Assembly (NCBI RefSeq): GCF_004341085.1
Contig: NZ_SLXW01000002.1
Coordinates: 620,001 to 684,000 of the forward strand
DNA from: Sphingomonas sp. PP-CE-1G-424
GTDB lineage: Bacteria > Pseudomonadota > Alphaproteobacteria > Sphingomonadales > Sphingomonadaceae
Reading direction: 5' to 3'
DNA length: 64,000 bases
Below are positions 44,989 to 53,320 of the stretch, piece after piece. The position numbers and the translations under genes are program-made. How positions within the stretch are numbered: the stretch's first letter is position 1; each line of letters begins with the position of its first letter. The notes beneath the pieces were generated by a model that made no database searches, was not told the DNA's origin, and saw nothing but the letters and a program-made list of their open reading frames with translations.

Positions 44989-46691
44989 TTGGTCACCGGC
45001 ACTTTCAGGCCCGGATGGCGGGCGTAGAGCAGCTTCTGCTGAATGATCGTCAGGCAGTTCGACGTGATCCAGTACACCTGAAGGCCGACCGCGAACGGCG
45101 CCATCACGAACATCAGCACCCATGGCAGCAGCGCGAAGACCTGCTTCTGCGTGTCGTCCATCGGCGTCGGGTTCAGCTTGAACTGGAAGTACATGCTGAT
45201 GCCGAGGATGATCGGCACGACGCCGATCGCGATCATGTGCGGCGGCGTGAAGGCGAGCAGGCCGAACAGGTTGAGCGGCGTCAGCGGATCGGGTGCGGAC
45301 AGATCCTTGATCCACAGCACGAAATGCTGATGACGCATTTCGATCGTCAGCATCAGCACCTTGTACAGCGCGTACATGATCGGGATCTGCAGCAGCGTCG
45401 GGGCACAACCGGCGAGCGGGTTGACGCCCTCGGCCTTGTAGAGCGCCATCGTCTCCTGCTGCAGCCGGACCTTGTCGTCCTTGTGCTTTTCCTGCAGCGC
45501 CTTGGCCTTGGGCTGGACGGCGCGCATCGCGGCCATCGACTTGAACTGACGCTGCGCGATCGGGAACAACAGGCCGCGGATCGTCACGGTCAGCAGGATG
45601 ATCGCGACACCGAAGTTGCCGATCGTGCGGAACAACAGGTCCAAGTAATAGAAGATCGGCTTCTCGACGATCCGGAACCAGCCCCAGTCGATCGCGTAGT
45701 CGAGCTTCGCGACGCCTTCCTTGTCGGTGTAGCGATCGAGCAGCCGGACTTCCTTGGCGCCCGCGAAGAAGCGCGAGGTCTGCGTGATCGCCTGGCCGGG
45801 TGCGAGCTGCTTGGGCTGGAGCGCGTAATCGGCCTGGTACGCCTTGTTGGCGCCGGCGCGGAACTGGCCGTCGAACGACTGACCCTGGTCGGGGATGATC
45901 GCGGTCAGCCAGTATTTGTCTGTGAAGCCGAGCCAGCCGCCGGTCGTCGTGAACTTCTGCGCGGCGGCGTCGATGTCCTTGTAGTTCGGGCGGTAATGCG
46001 CGCCGCCATTGTCGACCGACATCGGCCCGACATGGATCGTCATCGACGACGGATCCTTCGAGATCCCGACGCGGTTGACGAGGCCATAGGTGGCGACGGG
46101 GACGGGCGCGGTGCCGGCGTTGAGGACGGTCTGGCGGACCGTGAACATGTAATCCTGGTCGACCGCGATCTGGATACGGAAGCGTTGCCCGGTGGCGTTG
46201 GTCGCGTCGAGCGTGACCGGCGTGGTCGGCGTCAGCGTGGTCGCGCCCGAGGGCGTCCAGACCGCGTCGGCGGCGGGCGGGGTCAGGCCTTGCGCGCGCC
46301 AGCCGAAGCTTGCGAAATACGCGTCTGGTGCGCCGGCGGGCGAGAGCAGGCGGATCGGCGGCGAGTTCTTCGCGACGGTCTCGTCATAGCCCTTGAGCAC
46401 GAGATCATCGATACGCGCGCCCTTCAGGTTGATCGAGCCGGACACGCGGGGGGTTTCGATGCGGATGCGCGGCGTTTCGGCGATCACGGCGGCGCGATCG
46501 CGGACTGCGGCGGCACCGTCCGCGGCCGGGTCGGCGGCGGGATTGGCGACGGCCTTGGTCTTGCCGCTCTCGATCTTCGTGACCGGCGGATTCGCGGTCG
46601 GGAAGAACTTGCCCTGGATCATCGGCCATCCGAACAGGATCAGCGCCGCGATCACCGCGAACAGCACGAAATTCTGCTTGTCGTCTTTCAC
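44985..46691 (-). CDS. yidC: Membrane protein insertase YidC
   Basis: The 568-residue insertase has an N-terminal anchor ([19 protein letters not shown]), a large periplasmic beta domain and a C-terminal Oxa1 core with [18 protein letters not shown] and [16 protein letters not shown]. The arginine in TIRGLLFP is the conserved hydrophilic-groove residue. It works with or without Sec to insert inner-membrane proteins. It overlaps yidD and engB by four bases. Confidence 0.95.
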   Translation of the reverse strand: MKDDKQNFVLFAVIAALILFGWPMIQGKFFPTANPPVTKIESGKTKAVANPAADPAADGAAAVRDRAAVIAETPRIRIETPRVSGSINLKGARIDDLVLKGYDETVAKNSPPIRLLSPAGAPDAYFASFGWRAQGLTPPAADAVWTPSGATTLTPTTPVTLDATNATGQRFRIQIAVDQDYMFTVRQTVLNAGTAPVPVATYGLVNRVGISKDPSSMTIHVGPMSVDNGGAHYRPNYKDIDAAAQKFTTTGGWLGFTDKYWLTAIIPDQGQSFDGQFRAGANKAYQADYALQPKQLAPGQAITQTSRFFAGAKEVRLLDRYTDKEGVAKLDYAIDWGWFRIVEKPIFYYLDLLFRTIGNFGVAIILLTVTIRGLLFPIAQRQFKSMAAMRAVQPKAKALQEKHKDDKVRLQQETMALYKAEGVNPLAGCAPTLLQIPIMYALYKVLMLTIEMRHQHFVLWIKDLSAPDPLTPLNLFGLLAFTPPHMIAIGVVPIILGISMYFQFKLNPTPMDDTQKQVFALLPWVLMFVMAPFAVGLQVYWITSNCLTIIQQKLLYARHPGLKVPVTK

Positions 46692-46945
46692 AGGGCGGCG
46701 TCTTTCAGTTTCTTGTCGTTATCGGCGACTGGGTCAGGGACCGGGTCAGGTCCGTACCCGCCCCACGGATGGCAACGCGCGATACGCTTCGCCGCCAACC
46801 AGCCCCCCTTGAGCGCGCCATAGCGCCCAACGGCCTCGATTGCATAGGCGGAACACGAAGGATCGTAGCGGCAACTCGACGGCAGGACGAGCGAAGGGCC
46901 GAGTTGCCATGCGCGGGAAACGAGGATGAGGAGGCGGGCTAGCAT
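46688..46945 (-). CDS. yidD: Membrane protein insertion efficiency factor YidD
   Basis: The 85-residue protein has the family signature [19 protein letters not shown] followed by a [11 protein letters not shown] block. It is short, basic and membrane-associated and improves YidC-mediated insertion. Its stop overlaps the yidC start by four bases. Confidence 0.93.
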   Translation of the reverse strand: MLARLLILVSRAWQLGPSLVLPSSCRYDPSCSAYAIEAVGRYGALKGGWLAAKRIARCHPWGGYGPDPVPDPVADNDKKLKDAAL

Positions 46946-46978
46946 GTCAAAACCGACGCTCGCGCACGCTGCAAGATT

Positions 46979-47038
46979 GTTTCCCCGCGAAGGCGGGGAC
47001 CCAGTCTGGGCTCCCGCCTTCGCGGGAGAACAAGGAAG
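46979..47038. repeat. Palindromic intergenic repeat, copy 2 (inverted relative to copy 1)
   Basis: Arms of GCGAAGGCGGG/CCCGCCTTCGC form a hairpin of about 20 bp per arm with a CCCAGTCTGGG centre. Bases 47000-47038 are the exact reverse complement of 33648-33686. The element lies in the 204-bp gap between yidD and rnpA, inside an otherwise conserved operon. Confidence 0.85.
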
Positions 47039-47087
47039 CGGGGGTGACGGTAAGTTGGAACTCGCAACCGCGCTGTCCCACGCCTGC

Positions 47088-47198
47088 TACCACCCCGGCG
47101 GAGGCCGGGGCCGAGTTGGGGGGCGTAGCTAACGAAGGGCGGTGCTGCATCACAGGCGCTTTCCCACCTGGGCCCCGGCCTTCGCCGGGGTGGTGGTG
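47088..47198. repeat. Inverted repeat overlapping the rnpA 3' end
   Basis: Arms of CCACCCCGGCGGAGGCCGGGG (about 47088-47113) and CCCCGGCCTTCGCCGGGGTGG (about 47168-47198) form a long inverted repeat. The right arm lies inside the last codons of rnpA and supplies part of its C-terminal tail. Confidence 0.7.
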
Positions 47199-47560
47199 TT
47201 CGCGGGAGTGGCCACCTTACCTGCTGACGTGTCGGCAGCTTGCGGCGTCACCTTGCGAAACGCCTTGCCGAGCTCGGTCCGCAACAGCGCGAAGTCCCGC
47301 TCGACGCCGCCGTTACGACCGATCAACACGTGATCGGCCCCAGCAACGCCGCGCTCCGGCAACAGCTCACGCGCCAACGCCCGCAACCGCCGTTTCATGC
47401 GGTTCCGAACGACGGCGTTGCCGATCTTCTTGGTGACGGTGAAGCCGATTCGCATCGTCGCATCACCGTCATCGCGGGGGCGCATGAGCAGGACGAATCC
47501 CGGCATCGGTGCGCGCTTCCCCGCGTTCGCCGCGAGAAAATCGCGGCGCTTATCTAGAAT
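47150..47560 (-). CDS. rnpA: Ribonuclease P protein component (unusual start and tail)
   Basis: The protein subunit of RNase P is seen from its conserved ILDKRRDFLAANAGKRAPMPGFV N-terminus to the IGNAVVRNRMKRRLRALAREL RNA-binding block (RNRMKRR). No ATG, GTG or TTG lies where the N-terminus should start. The coordinates begin at an ATT codon (47558-47560), two bases after the rpmH stop; CTA and ACC precede it. The next ATG (47506) would remove the conserved N-terminus. The frame stays open up to an ATG at 47704, which would enclose rpmH. The last about 20 residues (VATPANTTTPAKAGAQVG) come from a repeat. Confidence 0.75.
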   Translation of the reverse strand: MLDKRRDFLAANAGKRAPMPGFVLLMRPRDDGDATMRIGFTVTKKIGNAVVRNRMKRRLRALARELLPERGVAGADHVLIGRNGGVERDFALLRTELGKAFRKVTPQAADTSAGKVATPANTTTPAKAGAQVGKRL

Positions 47561-47562
47561 GG

Positions 47563-47697
47563 TTAGGCCGACAGCTTCTTGCGACCGCGGGCGCGGCGTG
47601 CGTGGATCACTGCCCGGCCGCCGACCGTCGCCATCCGTGCGCGGAAGCCGTGACGGCGTGCGCGTACCAGGTTGCTCGGCTGAAAGGTCCGCTTCAT
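47563..47697 (-). CDS. rpmH: 50S ribosomal protein L34
   Basis: The 44-residue, highly basic protein reads [18 protein letters not shown] and ends with [12 protein letters not shown], the standard L34 sequence. AGGGA ends seven bases before the ATG. The gene is too short for many gene finders. It is the first gene of rpmH-rnpA-yidD-yidC-engB. It also lies completely within an open extension of the rnpA frame, which starts at an ATG seven bases upstream. Confidence 0.95.
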   Translation of the reverse strand: MKRTFQPSNLVRARRHGFRARMATVGGRAVIHARRARGRKKLSA

Positions 47698-47784
47698 TGG
47701 TCATTCCCTAGGTCATCAAATAGAAAACGGCCGCCACGGGGACGGCCTTGATGGCTGGGCGCTTACGGAAAGGGCGGCGGTAAG

Positions 47785-48096
47785 TCAATTCACACCGACC
47801 TTGGCAGCCGAGCTTTTCAACGCCTTCGCCCGCTCGTGCCGGCGCATCGCGCTCTGCCGACGCATCATCCGATCGACGAAATGCCCGGTCTTGGGCCAGC
47901 GCCGCTTCAGCCGCGCCCATTTCAGCCGCGCCCAGCGCGAATTGCGCAGCACCAGCACCATCCCACCCGCGAACAGGAACATCCCCGCCGGTCCCGGCAG
48001 CGGCGCGAGAATCGGCGCACTCAGGATCAACAGTATTCCGAGCAGCAACTGGCCGAAGCGGAGAACGGGGGAGCGGACTGCTTTCACGGAAGGCAT
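47785..48096 (-). CDS. Small membrane protein, PGPGW-like
   Basis: The 103-residue product has two hydrophobic stretches (QLLLGILLILSAPILAPL and GMFLFAGGMVLVL) around a PGPAG turn, then a very basic tail (WARLKWARLKRRWP). This fits the PGPGW family of putative membrane proteins. I use the ATG at 48096; a longer frame to 48402 would overlap yifB's reverse strand. The function is unknown. Confidence 0.6.
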   Translation of the reverse strand: MPSVKAVRSPVLRFGQLLLGILLILSAPILAPLPGPAGMFLFAGGMVLVLRNSRWARLKWARLKRRWPKTGHFVDRMMRRQSAMRRHERAKALKSSAAKVGVN

Positions 48097-48211
48097 GTGG
48101 GTCCGGTGTATTAGGATGGCAAGACGGTGGGGCGATCGGTGCGACCCGTCCTTGCAGACATGGCAAATCGGGTATGAATAAGGCGTGACGTCGTGTCGCG
48201 GGGGAGCGGGC

Positions 48212-49720
48212 ATGGCGGCGATCGTAGCGACGGTGGCGTATCTCGGGCTGGAAGCACGCGCCGTCGAGGTGCAAGTCCAACTGATTCCAGGACTTCCTGC
48301 GTTCAACGTCGTGGGCTTGGCCGATAAGGCGGTCGGCGAAAGTCGCGAGCGGGTACGGGGTGCGATCGCCGGGATGGGACTGTCGCTGCCGCCGAAACGC
48401 ATTGCGGTGAACCTGTCGCCCGCCGATCTCCCGAAAGAAGGATCGCATTTCGATCTTCCTATCGCGCTCGCTTTGCTCGCGGCGATGGGCGTGGTCGATG
48501 CCGAAGCGCTGGCGGACTATGTTGTGGTCGGGGAGCTCGGGCTCGATGCGCGGATCACCGCGTCGCCGGGCGTGCTGCTCGCGGCGCTGCACGCGTCGGA
48601 AGTGGGTAAGGGGCTCGTCTGTCCCGCGGCGCAGGGCTCGGAGGCGGCGTGGGCCGGCGAGATCGAGGTGATCGCCGCGCCCGACCTGCTGGCGCTGCTG
48701 AATCACTTCAAGGGCCACGGCCTGCTCAGCCCACCCAAGCCCGGCATCGCGGAACAGTCCGACCGTGGTCCAGACCTGCGGCAGGTGAAGGGGCAGGAGA
48801 CCGCCAAGCGCGCGCTGGAGATCGCTGCTGCCGGATCGCATAATCTGCTGATGGTTGGCCCGCCGGGTTCCGGCAAGTCGCTGATGGCTTCCTGCCTCCC
48901 CGGTATCCTGCCGCCGCTCGACCCTGCCGAGGCGCTCGAGGTGTCGATGGTGCAATCCGTAGCGGGCACGCTGTCTGGTGGACGCCTGACCCGCACGCGG
49001 CCTTTCCGCGCGCCGCACCATTCCGCATCGATGGCGGCACTCACCGGGGGCGGGCTGAAGGTAAAGCCGGGCGAGGTCAGCCTTGCGCATCTCGGCGTCC
49101 TGTTCCTCGATGAACTCCCCGAGTTCCAGCGCGCCGTCCTCGATTCGCTGCGCCAGCCGCTGGAGACCGGCACGGTCAGCGTCGCTCGGGCCAACGCGCA
49201 CGTTACGTTCCCGGCCCGCGTACAATTGATCGCCGCGATGAACCCGTGCCGGTGCGGGCATCTCGGTGACGCGAGCCTCGCCTGCGCGCGAGCGCCGAAG
49301 TGCGCGGCGGACTATCAGGCAAATGTCTCCGGCCCTTTGCTGGACCGAATCGATCTGCATATCGACGTCCAGGCGGTCAGCGCCGCCGACCTGATCCTCC
49401 CGCCGCCCACCGAAGGTTCGGCGGAGTTTTCGGCTCGTGTCGCCGCCGCCCGCGCAATTCAGACTGAGCGCTACCGCGCCCACCCGGTTCGAACGAACGC
49501 AGAGGCGGATGGCGCGCTGCTCGACTCTGTTGCCACGCCTGACGAAGCCGGTCGCAAACTCCTCGCCCAGGCTGCCGAAGCGATGCGTTTGACCGCGCGC
49601 GGCTACACCCGCATCCTCCGGGTCGCTCGCACCATCGCCGATCTCGCCGGCAGCGAAACAGTCGGCCGCATCCACATTGCCGAAGCGCTAAGCTACCGCC
49701 GCCAGCCGCCCCGCAACTAA
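48212..49720 (+). CDS. YifB-family Mg chelatase-like AAA ATPase (ComM-like)
   Basis: The 502-residue protein has an N-terminal Lon-substrate-like domain (GLADKAVGESRERVRGA) and a Mg-chelatase AAA+ domain with Walker A GPPGSGKSLMASCLPG, Walker B LGVLFLDELPEF, and a zinc-finger-like CRCGHLGD region. The C-terminal Mg-chelatase domain ends with GYTRILRVARTIADLAG. YifB/ComM proteins are linked to DNA branch migration during transformation. I start at MAAIVATVAYLGLEA (48212) with a GGGGGAGCGGG upstream. Confidence 0.9.
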   Translation: MAAIVATVAYLGLEARAVEVQVQLIPGLPAFNVVGLADKAVGESRERVRGAIAGMGLSLPPKRIAVNLSPADLPKEGSHFDLPIALALLAAMGVVDAEALADYVVVGELGLDARITASPGVLLAALHASEVGKGLVCPAAQGSEAAWAGEIEVIAAPDLLALLNHFKGHGLLSPPKPGIAEQSDRGPDLRQVKGQETAKRALEIAAAGSHNLLMVGPPGSGKSLMASCLPGILPPLDPAEALEVSMVQSVAGTLSGGRLTRTRPFRAPHHSASMAALTGGGLKVKPGEVSLAHLGVLFLDELPEFQRAVLDSLRQPLETGTVSVARANAHVTFPARVQLIAAMNPCRCGHLGDASLACARAPKCAADYQANVSGPLLDRIDLHIDVQAVSAADLILPPPTEGSAEFSARVAAARAIQTERYRAHPVRTNAEADGALLDSVATPDEAGRKLLAQAAEAMRLTARGYTRILRVARTIADLAGSETVGRIHIAEALSYRRQPPRN

Positions 49721-49777
49721 AGGCGCAACTAAACCCGCTTGCGGCGGACGAAAGCTTCGTCTAGCCAACCCGCCGCT

Positions 49778-49862
49778 GCCCCTGTGGCGAAATTGGTAGA
49801 CGCGACCGACTCAAAATCGGTTGCCGCAAGGCATGCTGGTTCGATTCCGGCCAGGGGCACCA
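49778..49862 (+). tRNA. tRNA-Leu (anticodon CAA)
   Basis: The sequence forms a class II cloverleaf: acceptor stem GCCCCTG/CAGGGGC, D-arm, anticodon stem ACCGA/TCGGT with loop CTCAAAA (anticodon CAA), a long variable arm, a TTCGATTC T-loop and encoded CCA. Length is 85 nt with CCA. The 3' end is the boundary of the island and probably the core attachment site. Confidence 0.95.
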
Positions 49863-49973
49863 ACCACGAATTCCAACGCATCCCAAACCGTCCCGCAAGG
49901 GGCGGTTTGTGGTGTTGGTACAGGGTTGTGCGGTGTCCCACTCCATCCCACTGTCACCATGCAGCGACTATCA

Positions 49974-50017
49974 TTTGGGGGCACTTTGGGGGCACCAATT
50001 CCTTTGGGTGGGGGCAC
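49974..50017. repeat. Direct repeats between tRNA-Leu and the integrase gene
   Basis: TTTGGGGGCAC occurs twice in exact tandem (49974-49984 and 49985-49995), and a third, interrupted version (TTTGGGTGGGGGCAC) lies at 50003-50017, just before the integrase ATG at 50021. The GGGGCAC core also matches the end of the tRNA (GGGGCACCA). These could be arm-type integrase sites or parts of the attachment region. Confidence 0.55.
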
Positions 50018-50020
50018 CGA

Positions 50021-51286
50021 ATGCTGACCGACACGGCCATCAAAAAGGCCAAGTCGAAGGACAAGGCTTACAATCTCGGCGACTCAGGCGGCTTATATTT
50101 ATACATCATGCCCAGCGGATATCGCAGCTGGCGCATGAAGTTCCGATACGGGGGCAGGGAGAAGCGCCTGGTCTTCGGTTCGTACCCGGACAAGACTTTG
50201 CTTCACGCGCGCGCCATGCGGGAGAACGCGGCCAAGCTACTGCGGGACGGGGTCGACCCCTCGATCCACAAAGTGCAACAGGCGGCAGCGCAGGTCGCTC
50301 GCGTGGGCGCAACGTTCAAGACGATCGCGGAGGACTGGCTGGTCAGCCAAGAAGCGACCTGCTCCAAGCGGTATGCGCAGAACGTGAAGAACAGCTTCGT
50401 GCAGGACGTGTATCCGAAGCTCGGCCACTTGCCGATCGACGCGATCACCACGCCGTTGGTGCTGAAGGTTCTACGTCCGGTCGAGGAGCGCGGCGCGATC
50501 GAGACGGCGCATCGTATCCGGCAGCGGATTTCGGAGGTGTTCGCGCGAGCGATCGGCAGCGGCATCGTGGCGGCGGATCCGGCCGGGGTGGCGCAACGTG
50601 CGCTGTCGCCGATCAAGCGGGGCAAACAGCCCGCGGTGCGGACGGTGGAAGCCGCACGGATCGTCCTGCGGAAGGTCGAGGAACAGCCGGCGCATCCGCT
50701 TACCAAGCTCGCGTCGCGCTTCCTTTCGCTGACGGCCGTGCGATCGGGCGTGTTGCGCATGGCCGAGCCAAAGGAATTCGAGGGACTGGGCGGGCCGGAG
50801 CCGATCTGGCGTATCCCGGCAGCCAAGATGAAACTGGTTATCGACCAGAAGGAAGATGCAGCCTTCGAATTCATCGTCCCGCTCTCCCGGCAGGCCGTCG
50901 ACACAGTGAGGGTCGCAATGGAGTTCGCTGGGAAGGGGCCGTTGATCTTTCGCAGCGTGCGCCATCCGCGCCGCCCGTTGAGCGACAGTACGTTGAGCAA
51001 GGCATATCGCGAGGCCGGGTTTACCGGACTTCACGTCCCGCACGGTTGGCGATCGACCTTCTCGACCGTTATGAACGAACTGGCAGGGGTAGAGAGCAGG
51101 GTAGGGGATCGTGCGATCATCGACCTCATGCTGGCACACGTGCCGAGCAACAGCGTCGAGGCCGCTTACAACCGTGCCGCATACATGCCGCGTCGGCGCG
51201 AGCTGGCGCAGGAATGGGCGGATATGCTGGTGCAGGACCTTGCACCGCTAGAATCATTGCTGACGGGGCTACGGCAACACGCCTGA
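50021..51286 (+). CDS. int: P4-type tyrosine integrase of the island
   Basis: The 421-residue integrase begins MLTDTAIKKAKSKDKAYNLGD, the DUF4102-type arm-binding domain, with GSYPDKTLLHAR. A core-binding region follows, and the catalytic domain shows Arg241 (LTAVRSG), the HGWR box at 341-344, His373 and Tyr383 (AAYNRA). The block between Arg241 and the box differs slightly from other members (MKLVIDQKEDAAFEFIVPLS instead of the usual short form). I chose the ATG at 50021; the longer frame from 49739 passes through tRNA-Leu. Confidence 0.92.
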   Translation: MLTDTAIKKAKSKDKAYNLGDSGGLYLYIMPSGYRSWRMKFRYGGREKRLVFGSYPDKTLLHARAMRENAAKLLRDGVDPSIHKVQQAAAQVARVGATFKTIAEDWLVSQEATCSKRYAQNVKNSFVQDVYPKLGHLPIDAITTPLVLKVLRPVEERGAIETAHRIRQRISEVFARAIGSGIVAADPAGVAQRALSPIKRGKQPAVRTVEAARIVLRKVEEQPAHPLTKLASRFLSLTAVRSGVLRMAEPKEFEGLGGPEPIWRIPAAKMKLVIDQKEDAAFEFIVPLSRQAVDTVRVAMEFAGKGPLIFRSVRHPRRPLSDSTLSKAYREAGFTGLHVPHGWRSTFSTVMNELAGVESRVGDRAIIDLMLAHVPSNSVEAAYNRAAYMPRRRELAQEWADMLVQDLAPLESLLTGLRQHA

Positions 51287-51305
51287 CCCGTCAGGGAGCA
51301 GTGGC

Positions 51306-52019
51306 ATGACCGCGCGCTCCCTCTTCAAGATCGTCGGCGGCAAAGCCTCAAAGGGCCATCGGACCGGGCAGCCGGTCCGCCGTAGCAGCTATCGTGCAGG
51401 CGAGCGCGAGCAGCGGTATTGGCGGCCGTTCAACAAGGCTGAACGCAACGCGCGCATGCGTGCTGCGGAAACCTACGACCGGAAGCACAAGATCGCAGGC
51501 AAGCGTAACGGGCCGCTTGGCGCGATCGGCGTAGACGTGCTGCGCGAGCTGATGCGAATGATCGACTTCAAGACGGGCAGGCTCGAACCCGCCATCGCGA
51601 CGTTGGCGACGCGGCTAAGCCGTTCGCGCGGCGCGATCGTCAAGGCGCTCGCGCGTCTGAAGGAGCATGGCTTCCTCAACTGGATTCGGCGGTTCGAACC
51701 GATCGAGGATCCCGACGCCTTCGGTCCCCAGGTGAAGCAGGTGACGAACGCGTATTGGTTCGGCTTGCCAAAGGAAGCGGCCGACATGGTCCGCCGCATG
51801 ATGGGCAAGGGGCCGATGCCAGACGACGAGGTAACCCGCAGGAAGGCCAACGAAGAGGAAACCGCGGCTATGCTGGCGACGATCTCGGCCGAGGATCTGG
51901 CGGCGTTCCGTGCCGGCGACGAGTCCCCTCTCGCGAAAGCTCTCGCTTCGCTAGGCCGTCGCGTAGATCTTTGTAACGCGAATTCACCGGGTGGTCAGAA
52001 CCCGACCCTACAAGGTTAA
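51306..52019 (+). CDS. Winged-helix protein, replication-protein-like
   Basis: The 237-residue protein has a basic N-terminus and a winged-helix-type block TLATRLSRSRGAIVKALARLKEHGFLNW at about residues 95-125, as in plasmid or island replication (RepA-like) proteins. A conserved middle segment with KQVTNAYWFGLPKEA supports that group. It follows int by 19 bp. Start and identity are moderately certain; no other replication functions are seen nearby. Confidence 0.65.
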   Translation: MTARSLFKIVGGKASKGHRTGQPVRRSSYRAGEREQRYWRPFNKAERNARMRAAETYDRKHKIAGKRNGPLGAIGVDVLRELMRMIDFKTGRLEPAIATLATRLSRSRGAIVKALARLKEHGFLNWIRRFEPIEDPDAFGPQVKQVTNAYWFGLPKEAADMVRRMMGKGPMPDDEVTRRKANEEETAAMLATISAEDLAAFRAGDESPLAKALASLGRRVDLCNANSPGGQNPTLQG

Positions 52020-52454
52020 ATATAAAAGGAACGCCGTTGGCGTGCGCAGATTTGCTGCTCCACCAAGCCTCCGAGGCCCCTAACCCGACGGGTTCAACAT
52101 CCAGCGACCGCGGGTGAGCGAGCCGGCTTGCGCCGTCCCGTGCATCCTGGGGAGGATGCGCAAATTCGGTGCCATTTCAGCCGCGGACGTCCATGCTCGC
52201 GGATATCCTCGGTTAGAGGGCGTTTGGCCTGGGCGCGCGCCATAGCAGTTAGGGGACCGGGTAGCGGCTGAGGCATCGCGATTGAGGTTGTCAAAGTGCC
52301 AGAAGCCAAACGTGATTTACTGCCAACAGGCCATTCGCATTTCGCGGAATTGGTGGGGTGTGGTCGTCGCGCGGCGCTGGACTTCGATGCGGCGTCGCGT
52401 AAGTTAGACTACGTAGGGGAGATGCCAAACGCGGCATGGATTTAGGAAAGCGGC
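52020..52454. other. Gene-poor stretch before the metallopeptidase gene
   Basis: No protein with recognisable features is found in these 435 bp apart from one possible small ORF at 52296-52445. An ORF on the minus strand (52094-52309) has no family features and looks like a shadow frame. No clear promoter pair was found. Confidence 0.5.
52296..52445 (+). CDS. Possible small ORF (49 codons, GTG start)
   Basis: GTG at 52296 opens a 49-codon frame that ends with TAG at 52443. GAGG at 52284-52287 lies eight bases before the start. The product has a run of small and charged residues (VPEAKRDLLPTGHSHFAEL) and no recognised domain. It ends 9 bp before the metallopeptidase ATG, so co-expression is possible. 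Evidence is weak. Confidence 0.25.
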   Translation: MPEAKRDLLPTGHSHFAELVGCGRRAALDFDAASRKLDYVGEMPNAAWI

Positions 52455-53306
52455 ATGAGTGACCAACACTGGCCGGATGCGCTGGGGCGGATAAATACTA
52501 GCAACAGCGCAGGCGTATATTACAACAATTACTCCGATACGGCAGGCGCGAACAGGATCGGCGAGCGAGCTCCCGGTTATAAGGCCAGCCTAAGCGTCAT
52601 GGCTTCGTCCAGAAGAAAGGTTCTGGTCACTCTGAACTTCTTCGCCTTATCTGGCTACGGCTTTTCTTCGACTGCGGGCGAGATGCAGAGAGCCAAGGAT
52701 ACGCTGGTTGATCAGGTCCGGTCGCTGTGGAACCAGCGCAGGTTGAGACTGATATTGTTCGTGCTGGACGAGCGAGGACGGTCCACCGACGTCTCACGCA
52801 GCCTGGATGTCGAGTTTCGGATCAGATGGACTCGGTCGATGGCGAGCGCCGACTACGTCTTGTGCGTGTACCCAACACAGAACGATCTTCCCATGGTCCC
52901 AGGTAGGACCGACCGGCCGCCGTTCGTCACGTCAGGCGCCTGGACTCAATCGCACAGGATCGAGATGCACATCGCGGCGACCGAACAGGCGTGGACATTC
53001 AGTCATGAATTCGGTCACTGCATCGGGCTACCCGACGAATACAGCCACCCCGGTGTCGGCTATTTCAAGCCGGACGGGCGCGAGGGCCTGTTGCTTCAGC
53101 GGCCGGACGCTTTCATCCCCGCCAACCGGCAAGGCGGGGTTACGTCTGGCCGCCGCAATTCGGATCTCAGGACGGAGATGAGTACGAACCCCAACAGCAA
53201 CCTCTTGCCAAGACATTTGTGGCCGACCGCGATCGAAGTCAGAAGGCTGGTCAATCGGTTATCGAAAAGCACCAAATTTGGTGTCGATGTGAACTTTTCT
53301 CGATGA
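52455..53306 (+). CDS. Zinc metallopeptidase of unassigned family (HEFGH motif)
   Basis: The 283-residue protein has a single strong feature: SHEFGHCIGLPDEY, an HExxHxxGxxD/E zinc-site of the metzincin type with His184, Glu185 and His188 and a possible third ligand in the PDE that follows. There is no signal peptide, so it is cytoplasmic or exported without one. The N-terminal 150 residues are not recognised. A ribosome binding site (AGGAAAG) is well placed. The next gene encodes a lipoprotein; a secreted-effector/immunity relation is conceivable but unproven. Confidence 0.65.
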   Translation: MSDQHWPDALGRINTSNSAGVYYNNYSDTAGANRIGERAPGYKASLSVMASSRRKVLVTLNFFALSGYGFSSTAGEMQRAKDTLVDQVRSLWNQRRLRLILFVLDERGRSTDVSRSLDVEFRIRWTRSMASADYVLCVYPTQNDLPMVPGRTDRPPFVTSGAWTQSHRIEMHIAATEQAWTFSHEFGHCIGLPDEYSHPGVGYFKPDGREGLLLQRPDAFIPANRQGGVTSGRRNSDLRTEMSTNPNSNLLPRHLWPTAIEVRRLVNRLSKSTKFGVDVNFSR

Positions 53307-53320
53307 AGGACGCACCGGCG

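Noticed and set aside
44940-46823. A 627-codon plus-strand ORF opposite yidC
   Set aside because: It is antisense to yidC and yidD, without domains; a shadow frame in high-GC DNA.
49909-51309. A 466-codon plus-strand ORF in a second frame across the integrase gene
   Set aside because: It lacks integrase motifs, and the motif-bearing integrase frame starts at 50021.
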